DNA from: JANLVJ01 sp031363945
GTDB lineage: Bacteria > Bacteroidota > Bacteroidia > Sphingobacteriales > Sphingobacteriaceae
DNA: 64,000 nt
Reading direction: 5' to 3'
NCBI GenBank assembly: GCA_031363945.1
Contig: JANLVJ010000041.1
Location: 33,310 to 97,309 of the forward strand
The position numbers and the translations under genes are program-made. Of the stretch, positions 1-8,293 are shown in pieces. Below the pieces are notes generated by a model, which saw only the letters and a program-made list of their open reading frames with translations, searched no databases and had not been told where the DNA came from. The first letter of the stretch is position 1. Each line of letters starts with the position of its first letter.

Positions 1-1
1 T

Positions 2-883
2 CTTGAGAATATGTTTGGTTTCTGGGACTGGGTAGGGGGCAGATATTCTCTATGGTCGGCAATCGGACTATCTATAGCCTGTTCAGTTGGCTTTGACAAT
101 TTCAAAGAACTACTGACAGGCGCCCATGAGACGGATATGCATTTCAGGGATTCCCCTTTCGAAGAGAATATCCCGGTGATTATGGCTGTTCTTGGTATCT
201 GGTATAATAATTTTTACGGAGCACAAACAGTTGCCTTGCTTCCCTATGATCAATATCTACACGCCTTTCCTAAATATTTTCAGCAGGGGGATATGGAAAG
301 CAATGGTAAACATGTTGATCGAAATGGTAAAGATGTTACCTATCAGACAGGCCCTATTATCTGGGGTGAAGCAGGTACCAACGGCCAGCATGCCTTCTAT
401 CAACTGATTCACCAGGGCACCAAAATGATTCCATGTGATTTTATTGCCCCTGCCATTTCGCACAACCCTTTAGGAAAACATCATGAATACCTACTTTCGA
501 ATTTCTTTGCCCAAACCGAGGCCTTAATGAATGGCAAAACGAATGATCAGGTAGTTCAGGAGTTAAGAAAAAATGGAACAACAGAAGCAGAGATTACAGC
601 TCTTGCGCCATTCAAGGAATTCAAGGGGAATAAGCCGACTAACTCTTTTTTAATTCAGGAAATTACTCCCAGGAGCCTTGGCAGTCTGATAGCGCTTTAT
701 GAACATAAGATTTTCGTGCAGGGTATCATCTGGAATATCTTTAGTTTTGATCAGTGGGGTGTAGAACTTGGTAAGGAACTGGCAAGCAAGATTGTTCCTG
801 TTCTTGAATCTGAAGAAAATTCTACTGAACATGATAGTTCTACGAATGGGCTGATCAACGCCTTTAAAGCTTTTCGTTCTTAA
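2..883 (+). CDS. pgi: Glucose-6-phosphate isomerase, C-terminal part (cut by window edge)
   Basis: The frame is open to the left edge, so only the last 290 or so residues are present; a complete enzyme has about 545. The enzyme interconverts glucose 6-phosphate and fructose 6-phosphate in the cytosol. Both family signatures are visible: DWVGGRYSLWSAIG just inside the edge and FSFDQWGVELGK near residue 245 of the visible part. GEAGTNGQHAFYQLIHQG carries the active-site histidine region of the second SIS domain. The first ATG, at position 11, lies inside the conserved core and is not the real start. It converges on the YraN-like gene, 209 bases away. Confidence 0.96.
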   Translation, partial: LENMFGFWDWVGGRYSLWSAIGLSIACSVGFDNFKELLTGAHETDMHFRDSPFEENIPVIMAVLGIWYNNFYGAQTVALLPYDQYLHAFPKYFQQGDMESNGKHVDRNGKDVTYQTGPIIWGEAGTNGQHAFYQLIHQGTKMIPCDFIAPAISHNPLGKHHEYLLSNFFAQTEALMNGKTNDQVVQELRKNGTTEAEITALAPFKEFKGNKPTNSFLIQEITPRSLGSLIALYEHKIFVQGIIWNIFSFDQWGVELGKELASKIVPVLESEENSTEHDSSTNGLINAFKAFRS

Positions 884-1092
884 ACATCACCCCCGTTTAA
901 AATTGGTTCTTAAAATATGATTCAACCAAAATTAATACCCTAAGCTATTATTAACTTCCAGTAATTCTTTATGGAAATTCAAAGAAGAATAAAGCGGTGG
1001 TTCAATTTATCATAGCAAGCTTTAATTATGAGAAAGATTCTCTACGTTTGAACAGCAGTCAAACTGTTATTTTGATAAAAGACCTGAAATAA

Positions 1093-1476
1093 CTATCCTG
1101 GACCAGCGAAAAATGCATCTTCAATATGGAAGATACCTTTTACCTTTAATTTCTTATCAAGAATTATGGCTATAATATCATAGCGAATTTCGCCGCCGTA
1201 TTTTTGATCATGAATATATAAACCTGAGGCCTTTCTGATGTTTGCTTCTTTTTTATAATTAACCGCCTCTTCAGGATAGCCAGAAAGCTCACTTGACCTG
1301 GTTTTAACTTCAACAAAAACAAGGGTATTTTTCTTAGATACAATAAGATCAATTTCTGACCTACCAGCACGGTAATTTTTACAGTGAATAAAAAACCCCA
1401 ATGTCAAGAGATATGCGGCGGCTGCAGTTTCGCCGATACATCCAATTTTTTTATTCTTATAATTCACCAGTTTCAA
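1093..1476 (-). CDS. YraN family (UPF0102) nuclease-like protein
   Basis: This 127-residue protein has the restriction-endonuclease-like fold pattern of the YraN family: GETAAAAYL near residues 15-23, EIDLI near 41-45 and VFVEVKTR near 53-60. Together these give the E...D...ExK arrangement of a PD-(D/E)XK nuclease. The family's role is not established; an association with DNA uptake or processing is often proposed. The start appears to be TTG, because no ATG lies upstream of the conserved glycine-glutamate motif and the length then matches the family. No obvious ribosome binding site is present, which is usual in Bacteroidota. Confidence 0.85.
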   Translation of the reverse strand: MKLVNYKNKKIGCIGETAAAAYLLTLGFFIHCKNYRAGRSEIDLIVSKKNTLVFVEVKTRSSELSGYPEEAVNYKKEANIRKASGLYIHDQKYGGEIRYDIIAIILDKKLKVKGIFHIEDAFFAGPG

Positions 1477-1823
1477 TATTAGAAGAGAATAAATAAAGAT
1501 AGTCTTTACATTTATTTATTTTGATTTAAGATAAATTTTAAAGTAGGGTGTGGAGCAAGGTCTCGGGCTGGTGAGAAAGAAATGAAGAAAATGTAGTAAG
1601 CCATTGCAACTAAACAAAAGCTAGGTACTTTGAGAAATTGCTCCAGATACCGGACTAAGTATAAATGAAATTAACCTTCTTTAATGGCGACACACCATAT
1701 TGACTATAAAATTAATGTAAAAATAGGAGTACCAGATATGCTGGTTAAAACAGAGGTTCTGATCATGAAGATAAGTTAAATCTATCTTTGAAAAATCAAA
1801 GCAGATTACCCTCGTTTAATCTT
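1477..1823. other. Intergenic region without recognisable genes
   Basis: About 350 AT-rich bases separate the divergent YraN-like and lipB genes. I see no coding frame resembling a known protein, no tRNA and no convincing terminator. The right end leads into the lipB promoter box. Confidence 0.5.
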
Positions 1824-1831
1824 TACTTTTG
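1824..1831 (+). promoter_or_regulatory. Bacteroidota -7 box (TACTTTTG) for lipB
   Basis: TACTTTTG is an exact match to TAnnTTTG, the -7 element of the Bacteroidota primary sigma factor. No clear -33 TTG sits at the usual distance. The box ends three bases before the preferred lipB ATG at 1835, which would make the mRNA leaderless or nearly so. Confidence 0.55.
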
Positions 1832-1834
1832 TAC

Positions 1835-2551
1835 ATGCCAAAGCTTAATATTCTTGACTGGGGGCTTATTTCATACAATGAGGCCCAGTTGCAGCAAGAA
1901 GAAATATTGAAAGGAATTGTTGATCAGAAACTCCTGAACAGAAATGCAATTCAATCAATTCAAAACAAATTACCTGAATCATACCTGATATTTTGCCAGC
2001 ACTCACCTGTTTATACCCTTGGAAATTCAGGTTCTAAAGAAAATTTATTGCTTGATGAAACTGAACTATCAGAACGGGGTATTGAATATTATAGGATACG
2101 CCGGGGTGGGGATATTACTTTTCATGGCCCTGGGCAATTAGTCGGATATCCGATTCTTGACCTGGATCAGTTTTTTACTGATATACATAGATACCTGCGA
2201 TTACTCGAAGAAACCATAATCTTAACCCTGGATGACTTAGGTATCAGAGCGGGTAGAATCTCTGGGCTTACTGGCGTATGGGTAGGGTTTGAAGAGCCCG
2301 AATCAGCCCGAAAGATTTGTGCAATCGGAGTGCGCTGCAGTCGCTGGGTAACAATGCATGGATTCGCCTTGAATGCAAATACTGACCTCTCCTATTTCGA
2401 AAATATCATTCCCTGTGGAATAAAGGATAAAGCGGTAACCTCTATTGAAAAAGAACTGGGCCAAAAGATAGATTTACCAGTGGTGCAACAGGCTGTTATG
2501 AAAAACTTTCTTCATATTTTTGAATTACCTCAACGGCTTTTACTTAGTTAA
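1835..2551 (+). CDS. lipB: Octanoyl-[ACP]:protein N-octanoyltransferase
   Basis: LipB moves the octanoyl group from acyl carrier protein to the lipoyl domains of 2-oxoacid dehydrogenases and the glycine cleavage H protein, the first step of lipoate synthesis. The 238-residue protein has the family motif RRGGDITFHGPGQLVGYP (residues 89-106), the catalytic lysine in ARKICAIGV (about K160) and the catalytic cysteine in IIPCGI (about C194). A TTG codon six bases upstream would extend the frame by two residues, but that codon lies within the -7 promoter box, so ATG at 1835 is preferred. Confidence 0.94.
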   Translation: MPKLNILDWGLISYNEAQLQQEEILKGIVDQKLLNRNAIQSIQNKLPESYLIFCQHSPVYTLGNSGSKENLLLDETELSERGIEYYRIRRGGDITFHGPGQLVGYPILDLDQFFTDIHRYLRLLEETIILTLDDLGIRAGRISGLTGVWVGFEEPESARKICAIGVRCSRWVTMHGFALNANTDLSYFENIIPCGIKDKAVTSIEKELGQKIDLPVVQQAVMKNFLHIFELPQRLLLS

Positions 2552-2741
2552 TAATAAAGAGCATCTTCTCTGAACTTAAAAAAGCATAAGTAGTTCATAG
2601 CGTGTCCTGTGATTATTTATGTTGGGATGATTCTTCCCCCCATTGAATAGATTTTAAAATAGAACCTGAACTTTGCTTTAAAGTTTATTGAAATATAAAG
2701 GATTTTAATGTCCAAACCACCGGCCCTGCCAGGCGTACCAT

Positions 2742-2773
2742 AAAAAAAGGCAGCCCCCGGTTAGGAAGCTGCC
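2742..2773 (-). terminator. Rho-independent terminator of groES-groEL
   Basis: Read on the minus strand, GGCAGC pairs with GCTGCC across a 13-base loop and is followed by a run of seven T. It starts 23 bases after the groEL stop codon. Confidence 0.8.
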
Positions 2774-2795
2774 TCGTACAATATTGGTGAATGAA

Positions 2796-4442
2796 TTACA
2801 TCATTCCACCCATACCACCCATACCACCCTGGCCACCGCCATGAGAATGAGCAGCTTTATCATCTTCCTGCTCATCGGCTAAAACAACTTCAGTTGTTAA
2901 AAGCATACTTGCAATTGAAGCCGCATTTTCAAGCGCTACACGAGCAACTTTCTTTGGATCAATAACACCTGCAGAAATTAAGTTTTCATACTTATCTGTG
3001 CGTGCATTGTAACCAAAATCAGCCTTTCCTTCACGTACTTTCTGAACAACAATTGAACCTTCACCACCAGCGTTATGAACAATCTGACGTAATGGCTCTT
3101 CTAATGCTCTTCTTACGATCTGAATACCAGTATTCTCGTCCTCGTTAGCACCTTTAAGATTCTCAAGACTATCAATAGCACGGATATAAGCAACACCGCC
3201 ACCAGCAACAATGCCTTCTTCAACCGCAGCACGGGTTGCATGAAGAGCATCGTCAACACGATCTTTCTTTTCTTTCATTTCTACTTCAGAAGCAGCACCA
3301 ACATATAGAACAGCAACACCACCAGCTAACTTAGCCAGGCGTTCCTGTAATTTTTCTTTATCGTAATCAGAAGTTGTACTTTCAATCTGTGCCTTAATCT
3401 GGTTTACTCTTGAAGAGATAACAGTTTTTTCACCTGCACCATTGATGATTGTTGTATTGTCTTTATCAATAACAACTTTTTCAGCCTTACCGAGGTAAGT
3501 CATTTCAGCATTCTCAAGTTTGTAACCGCGCTCTTCAGAAATAACTGTACCACCTGTAAGGATAGCTATGTCTTCTAACATAGCCTTACGACGATCACCA
3601 AAGCCCGGAGCCTTAACAGCGGCAACCTTTAAACGACCCTGTATTTTATTAACAACAAGTGTAGCTAATGCTTCTCCTTCTATATCTTCTGCAATGATCA
3701 ATAATGGATGACCAGACTGAACCTGCTTCTCAAGAATTGGCAGCAATTCTTTCATTGAAGAAATTTTCTTCTCGTAAATCAGGATATCCGGAGTTTCAAG
3801 TTCGGTTTCCATCTTATCTGCATTTGTAACAAAATATGGAGAAAGGTAGCCTCTGTCGAACTGCATTCCTTCAACTACTTCAACAGTAGTTTCTGTACCC
3901 TTAGCCTCTTCAACGGTCATAACTCCTTCTTTCTTAACCTTATCCATTGCTTCTGCAATGAGCGATCCAATAACTTCATCATTGTTGGCAGAAACTGTTG
4001 CTACCTGCTTGATTTTATTGTTATCATCACCGACTGCAGTAGACTGCTGCTGAAGATTGGCAACAACAGCAATAACTGCTTTGTCAATTCCTCTCTTCAA
4101 ATCCATTGGATTTGCACCAGCTGCAACGTTTTTTATTCCTGCAGTAACAATAGCCTGTGCAAGTACAGTTGCAGTTGTTGTTCCATCACCAGCAATATCA
4201 GCTGTTTTTGAAGCTACTTCTTTAACCATCTGAGCACCCATATTCTCAATAGGATCTTTCAGTTCAATTTCTTTGGCAACTGTAACACCATCTTTCGTTA
4301 TGGTTGGTGCACCAAATTTCTTATCTATAATTACATTTCTACCTTTTGGGCCGAGGGTTACACGAACAGCATTGGCAAGAATATCAACTCCTCTTTTCAG
4401 AGCATCTCTAGCTTCAATATTGTATTTAACTTGTTTTGACAT
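2796..4442 (-). CDS. groEL: Chaperonin GroEL (Hsp60)
   Basis: GroEL forms the double-ring ATP-driven folding chamber of the cytosol and works with the GroES lid encoded just upstream. Its 548 residues are the normal length. Visible landmarks are the ATP-binding GDGTTTATVLAQ near residues 86-97, the cpn60 signature AAVEEGIVAGGG near 404-415 and the Gly-Met-rich tail (GGMGGMGGMM type). The gap to groES is 52 bases and holds an 18-base perfect palindrome. A strong terminator follows the gene. I found no CIRCE element or sigma-32-type promoter upstream of groES, so heat regulation cannot be inferred. Confidence 0.99.
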   Translation of the reverse strand: MSKQVKYNIEARDALKRGVDILANAVRVTLGPKGRNVIIDKKFGAPTITKDGVTVAKEIELKDPIENMGAQMVKEVASKTADIAGDGTTTATVLAQAIVTAGIKNVAAGANPMDLKRGIDKAVIAVVANLQQQSTAVGDDNNKIKQVATVSANNDEVIGSLIAEAMDKVKKEGVMTVEEAKGTETTVEVVEGMQFDRGYLSPYFVTNADKMETELETPDILIYEKKISSMKELLPILEKQVQSGHPLLIIAEDIEGEALATLVVNKIQGRLKVAAVKAPGFGDRRKAMLEDIAILTGGTVISEERGYKLENAEMTYLGKAEKVVIDKDNTTIINGAGEKTVISSRVNQIKAQIESTTSDYDKEKLQERLAKLAGGVAVLYVGAASEVEMKEKKDRVDDALHATRAAVEEGIVAGGGVAYIRAIDSLENLKGANEDENTGIQIVRRALEEPLRQIVHNAGGEGSIVVQKVREGKADFGYNARTDKYENLISAGVIDPKKVARVALENAASIASMLLTTEVVLADEQEDDKAAHSHGGGQGGMGGMGGMM

Positions 4443-4477
4443 TGGTTATAGTTTTTGGTTATTGATTGTAAATAATG

Positions 4478-4495
4478 AACCTGAAATTTCAGGTT
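4478..4495. repeat. 18-bp perfect palindrome between groES and groEL
   Basis: AACCTGAAATTTCAGGTT is its own reverse complement and lies immediately after the groES stop codon. In RNA it could form a 7-9 bp hairpin that protects or partly terminates the groES transcript. The core ACCTGA...TCAGGT recurs at 13196-13211 and 15355-15373. Confidence 0.6.
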
Positions 4496-4770
4496 TAAAG
4501 AATTGCGTATATATCAGACTCGCGCATGATTAATAATTCTTTTCCATCTACCGTAATTTCTGTACCGGCGTATTTGCCATATAAAACCTTATCACCAACT
4601 TTAACAGTTGTTGGCTCGTCTTTTTTACCGGCGCCGACTGCAACAACAGTACCTTGAACAGGCTTTTCTTTTGCAGTGTCGGGAATAATTATTCCACTGG
4701 CAGTTTTTTCTTCAGCAGCAGCGGCTTCAATTACCACTCTGTCTGCGATGGGCTTAATGTTTATTGACAT
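4495..4770 (-). CDS. groES: Co-chaperonin GroES (Hsp10)
   Basis: This 91-residue protein is the heptameric lid of the GroEL chamber. The PxxDRVVIE-type start (residues 7-14), the flexible mobile loop around EEKTASGIIIPDTA and the closing VGDKVLYGKYAG are all present. It is the first gene of the groES-groEL operon. The 220 bases upstream, towards secG, contain no clear TAnnTTTG box on this strand. Confidence 0.98.
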   Translation of the reverse strand: MSINIKPIADRVVIEAAAAEEKTASGIIIPDTAKEKPVQGTVVAVGAGKKDEPTTVKVGDKVLYGKYAGTEITVDGKELLIMRESDIYAIL

Positions 4771-4989
4771 AATTAGTACGGTTATTGATTTTAGTGAAAT
4801 TAATTTTAAGATCCTGAACAGTTTTCATGCCAAGCATTAGAACAGCAATTTTTTTGACATATTTTCATTCAATAGCAATTTGAATTTAAAAATCAGGCAT
4901 AAAAAATGACATGCTGGCAGATAAATTTTTTGCAAATTACAGACACAACGAATCTGATTATGTTTCTGGGTTAATTCAAAATAAGGCTT

Positions 4990-5367
4990 TTATTTTTTTG
5001 ATGGGGCAGTATTAGCTGCACCTGGATTTGTTGGGGGAACAGCAGCCGGAGAAGATTTTTGAGCTCCATTAGCCGGTGGTAATGGTGCTGGTGAAGAAGT
5101 TGAATGATCAATTTGTGATTGTATAGCAGACTCTTCTATATTTTTTCCGGGAGAAAACACTTTCATACCAAGACAGATTACAAGTAGTGCTATTGCAAGT
5201 CCCCATGTTGCCTGTTCTAGAAAATCACCTGTGCGCTTCACCCCCATGATCTGGTTAGAGGCACCAAAAGTTGAGGATAGTCCACCACCTTTAGGTTCCT
5301 GAATTAAAACTATCAGAATTAGAAATGCGCAGACCAGGATGGCAAGTACTGTTAAGAAGACGTACAT
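4990..5367 (-). CDS. secG: Preprotein translocase subunit SecG
   Basis: SecG is the small auxiliary subunit of the SecYEG channel in the inner membrane. Two membrane segments are visible (about residues 2-22 and 53-71), separated by the conserved cytoplasmic loop EPKGGGLSSTFG with the usual glycine run. The C-terminal 50 residues are a Pro/Ala/Ser-rich tail, common in Bacteroidota SecG. It is the last gene of a minus-strand run: sigma-54 activator, lptE, TPR-like protein, secG. The gap to the TPR-like gene is 21 bases, so co-transcription is likely. Confidence 0.93.
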   Translation of the reverse strand: MYVFLTVLAILVCAFLILIVLIQEPKGGGLSSTFGASNQIMGVKRTGDFLEQATWGLAIALLVICLGMKVFSPGKNIEESAIQSQIDHSTSSPAPLPPANGAQKSSPAAVPPTNPGAANTAPSKK

Positions 5368-5388
5368 GGTATAAGTTATAGTTTTATT

Positions 5389-6420
5389 TTATTTATTGTC
5401 TGCAACCTCATTTTTGATTTTTTCGCGCAGGTCTGCAAAGTACGCGCTTTTATTTGGGAATTTCAAGCGTAAGTCATCATAAGCTTTTATTGCTTTTTCA
5501 TATTGTTTTTGCTGGTAGTAAATTGCAGCCAGGGTTTCGGTAACAATACCCGCGTCTTTAGATGCGCGTTCAACCAGCATGTCAACATTATCCTGATCAT
5601 TCAAAGGATGATTTGGTTTAATATGCTGAGGGTCTTCTGTTAAAAATTGTTTAATCAGCTGATCTTCCTTTTTGTTCGGATCAAATTCAATTACCCGCGA
5701 ATTTTCTACTGAATCATTTACTGGTAGCACAAATATATTTGCCTGATAATGTTGCTCTAAGGGATCAGGTAAAACCGAAGTCATAATTACTTCAGATTGT
5801 GCTGAAACAGAATTAGCTGTATTTGTTGAATTTAGAAAGTACCCTTTTTGTGTTTTTTTAAGCCAATACAGAAAGGTTTTGCGAACCGGAGCTTCATCAG
5901 GTACCTTTCTATCAAGAACTGCCTTTTTAGCTGCCAAATGGGTGGTTTCGGGAACTATGGTGACAGGCTCCTGTTTAAAAAGACTTGAGACAACAGCTAC
6001 AGGAATTGAACTTTCAGTAACAGGAGCAGCACTTTCGTCAACAGGAGCAGTACTTCCGGAAGAATCAGTAACGCTTTTGGCAACAAAGCTAACATGTCCT
6101 GATAGTTCATTTTTTTCTTTATCAGGGAGAGTAGATGATTCAATGGTTTCAGTTGCTTTTGGCTCTTGCGAATGCTTTTTACTTGGCAGACCCATTAAAT
6201 TAAACAGTACAATTCGATCAGGCGTATAAATAGCAGCGAGAGCGACTAGTGATTCTGAGTCGGCAAGCTGGTAAACCTTGGAATGACGTGCTATAGCAAG
6301 CCTTAATGACTGGCAATAAGGATAATTGCCAACCTGTTCACAAAGAAGCTGGTAATTTGCCTGGTCCTGATATTCGGGTGCTGCAATTAGGTTATTGATC
6401 TTTTCTTTAAAACTATCCAT
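5389..6420 (-). CDS. Uncharacterised protein with C-terminal TPR-like repeat
   Basis: I do not recognise a specific function. The 343-residue protein lacks a signal peptide or membrane segment. Its middle (roughly residues 90-240) is low-complexity, rich in Ser, Thr, Pro and Val. The C-terminus contains a TPR-like helix pair around ETLAAIYYQQKQYEKAIKAY. The start is the ATG at 6418-6420, whose A is also the last base of the lptE TGA stop (TGATG), which suggests translational coupling. A GTG codon directly upstream is less likely. Its place between lptE and secG suggests an envelope-related role, but that is inference. Confidence 0.8.
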   Translation of the reverse strand: MDSFKEKINNLIAAPEYQDQANYQLLCEQVGNYPYCQSLRLAIARHSKVYQLADSESLVALAAIYTPDRIVLFNLMGLPSKKHSQEPKATETIESSTLPDKEKNELSGHVSFVAKSVTDSSGSTAPVDESAAPVTESSIPVAVVSSLFKQEPVTIVPETTHLAAKKAVLDRKVPDEAPVRKTFLYWLKKTQKGYFLNSTNTANSVSAQSEVIMTSVLPDPLEQHYQANIFVLPVNDSVENSRVIEFDPNKKEDQLIKQFLTEDPQHIKPNHPLNDQDNVDMLVERASKDAGIVTETLAAIYYQQKQYEKAIKAYDDLRLKFPNKSAYFADLREKIKNEVADNK

Positions 6421-6941
6421 CACCAGTCTACAAATGCCTTGTTAAAAATTTTTTGTAATAATCTTTTATTTATATCATCATCAAGAGATTGCTCGACTTG
6501 CTGAAGACTTTGCCTTGCGTTGTCAAAATCTGAATAATCAGAAAAGGTACTTTCCCAATTCTTATTCTCTTTGACGTTTGTGAATTTTACGTTGATTGAA
6601 ATTGTGAGCCTGGTTTGTTCAGAAGTGGTTTGTGAGTTTTGCCCCACCCCACCCGTAATGGCTACAGGCTGTACAGTATAATCTGTTATTGTACCTTCAA
6701 ATATAATATCTGCAATAGCAGGGTCCCGCACATAGCTTAAACTTGTTCCATTAATTACCTGAGTTTTTAATCCCTCAGTTAATTTCTGACTCAGATTAGG
6801 AACCACCAGCCTGGCATTATTTTCAAATTGACTAACTGCTACGGTTTTAACCTCTGGTGAAACTGAAGCTCCAGAGAATTTATAGATACCGCATGAACTA
6901 AGTAAGAAGAGAAAAGTCACTAGCAAAACATGCTGTTTCAT
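6420..6941 (-). CDS. lptE: LptE family LPS-assembly lipoprotein
   Basis: LptE plugs the outer-membrane LptD barrel and helps insert lipopolysaccharide. This 173-residue protein begins with a lipoprotein signal whose lipobox is LLSSC, cysteine at residue 17. It is followed by GIYKFSGASVSPEVKTVAVSQF, the typical Bacteroidota LptE opening in which a short beta segment follows the lipidated cysteine. The sequence IADIIFEGTITDYTVQPVA in the middle is also family-like. The stop overlaps the next gene by one base. It lies 71 bases after the sigma-54 activator gene's stop and is probably in the same transcription unit. Confidence 0.88.
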   Translation of the reverse strand: MKQHVLLVTFLFLLSSCGIYKFSGASVSPEVKTVAVSQFENNARLVVPNLSQKLTEGLKTQVINGTSLSYVRDPAIADIIFEGTITDYTVQPVAITGGVGQNSQTTSEQTRLTISINVKFTNVKENKNWESTFSDYSDFDNARQSLQQVEQSLDDDINKRLLQKIFNKAFVDW

Positions 6942-7012
6942 CCAGGTAAATTAGTTGTTAAAAGTTAACGAATCAAATAAGAGGCACGGGTAACTAAATT
7001 AAATAATTTGGC

Positions 7013-8242
7013 TTAAAGATTATATTCTTTGATTTTACGATAAAGGGTGCGTTCAGAAATTCCTAATTCGGCAGCTGCATTTTTACGCTTTCCTTTATGC
7101 TTTTTTAATGCCTTCCTGATTAATTCAGTTTCGTTTTCGCCTAAAGATAGCGTTTCTTCTACCTCCTCAGAATGGGTAGTACTGTAGTTTTGACCATTAT
7201 AAATCGGTGTGTTTAACATAGGGTCAAAATTCAAAGCAGACTCATTATGCTGGGCTGGTTGAACATAATTGCTAAAAAGCTGAGGATGAAGCTCACCGTT
7301 TTGAATTCCGGCTTTCGGGTCTCTGACAATATCTGAAACAGCAGTCTTTAATTCAGAAATATCTTTTCGCATATCAAACAAGACTTTATACAGAATATCG
7401 CGTTCTGAAAAATCTTGTTCTTTGGCATCTTGTTGAATACGCATTGGCAGATTCCTGTTTTTATCATAGGGTATATAATTCAGAATCGTTTGCCCACTTA
7501 TATCACGCTCCTTTTCAAGAACCGCTATTTGTTCTGCTATATTTTTTAGTTGCCTGACATTACCCGGCCAGTCATAATTACTCAGCACCTGACGGGCTTC
7601 GTCAGATAATTGCACCAGGGGGCTATGGTATTTATCAGCAAAGTCTGCAATAAACTTTCGAAATATGAGATAAATATCTTCCTTTCTTTCACGAAGAGAA
7701 GGTATTTTAAGAGGAACTGTATTTAGTCGGTAATATAAATCTTCTCTGAATTTACCTTTCAAAACAGCTTCATAAACGTCTACATTGGTGGCTGCAATTA
7801 TGCGTACGGCTGTTTTTTGAACTTTTGAAGAACCGACACGTAAGTACTCTCCGCTCTCAAGTACTCTTAGTAATCTTGCCTGGGTACCAATTGGTAGCTC
7901 TGCTACCTCATCAAGAAAAATAGTGCCTCCGTTTACTACTTCAAAATAACCTTTTCGAGCCTCATGTGCTCCGGTAAAAGATCCCTTTTCATGACCAAAT
8001 AGCTCAGAATCAATAGTACCTTCTGGAATGGCCCCGCAATTTACAGCGATAAATGGTCCGTGTTTGCGTGTACTCATCTGGTGAATGATATGGGAAAAGA
8101 CTTCTTTTCCACTACCACTTTCACCTGTGATGAGTACAGATATATCTGTTGGTGCAACCTGCCTGGCAATCTCAATAGCCCGGTTCAGCAAGGCTGAATT
8201 ACCAATAATACCAAAACGGTTCTTAATGTCTTGTGCGTCCAT
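7013..8242 (-). CDS. Sigma-54-dependent transcriptional activator without receiver domain
   Basis: The 409-residue protein opens almost directly with the AAA+ sigma-54 interaction domain: Walker A GESGSGKE (about residues 40-47), the sigma-54-contacting loop GSFTGA (about 91-96), Walker B FLDEVAELP and the arginine-finger region. The C-terminus (about 365-409) is a Fis-type helix-turn-helix (AAAELGISERTLYRKIKEY). No N-terminal response-regulator, GAF or PAS domain is present, so its activity must be controlled by abundance or a partner protein. Its neighbours lptE and miaB give no direct clue to its targets. Short activators of this kind beside lptE and secG are seen in related Bacteroidota. 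Confidence 0.92.
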   Translation of the reverse strand: MDAQDIKNRFGIIGNSALLNRAIEIARQVAPTDISVLITGESGSGKEVFSHIIHQMSTRKHGPFIAVNCGAIPEGTIDSELFGHEKGSFTGAHEARKGYFEVVNGGTIFLDEVAELPIGTQARLLRVLESGEYLRVGSSKVQKTAVRIIAATNVDVYEAVLKGKFREDLYYRLNTVPLKIPSLRERKEDIYLIFRKFIADFADKYHSPLVQLSDEARQVLSNYDWPGNVRQLKNIAEQIAVLEKERDISGQTILNYIPYDKNRNLPMRIQQDAKEQDFSERDILYKVLFDMRKDISELKTAVSDIVRDPKAGIQNGELHPQLFSNYVQPAQHNESALNFDPMLNTPIYNGQNYSTTHSEEVEETLSLGENETELIRKALKKHKGKRKNAAAELGISERTLYRKIKEYNL

Positions 8243-8293
8243 ATAATAATAAAAAGGCCATCAGAATGATAAACCTGTAGAATGGTAATAGAA

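Noticed and set aside
4771..4989. CIRCE element or heat-shock promoter before groES
   Set aside because: Neither TTAGCACTC-N9-GAGTGCTAA nor a sigma-32-like promoter is present.
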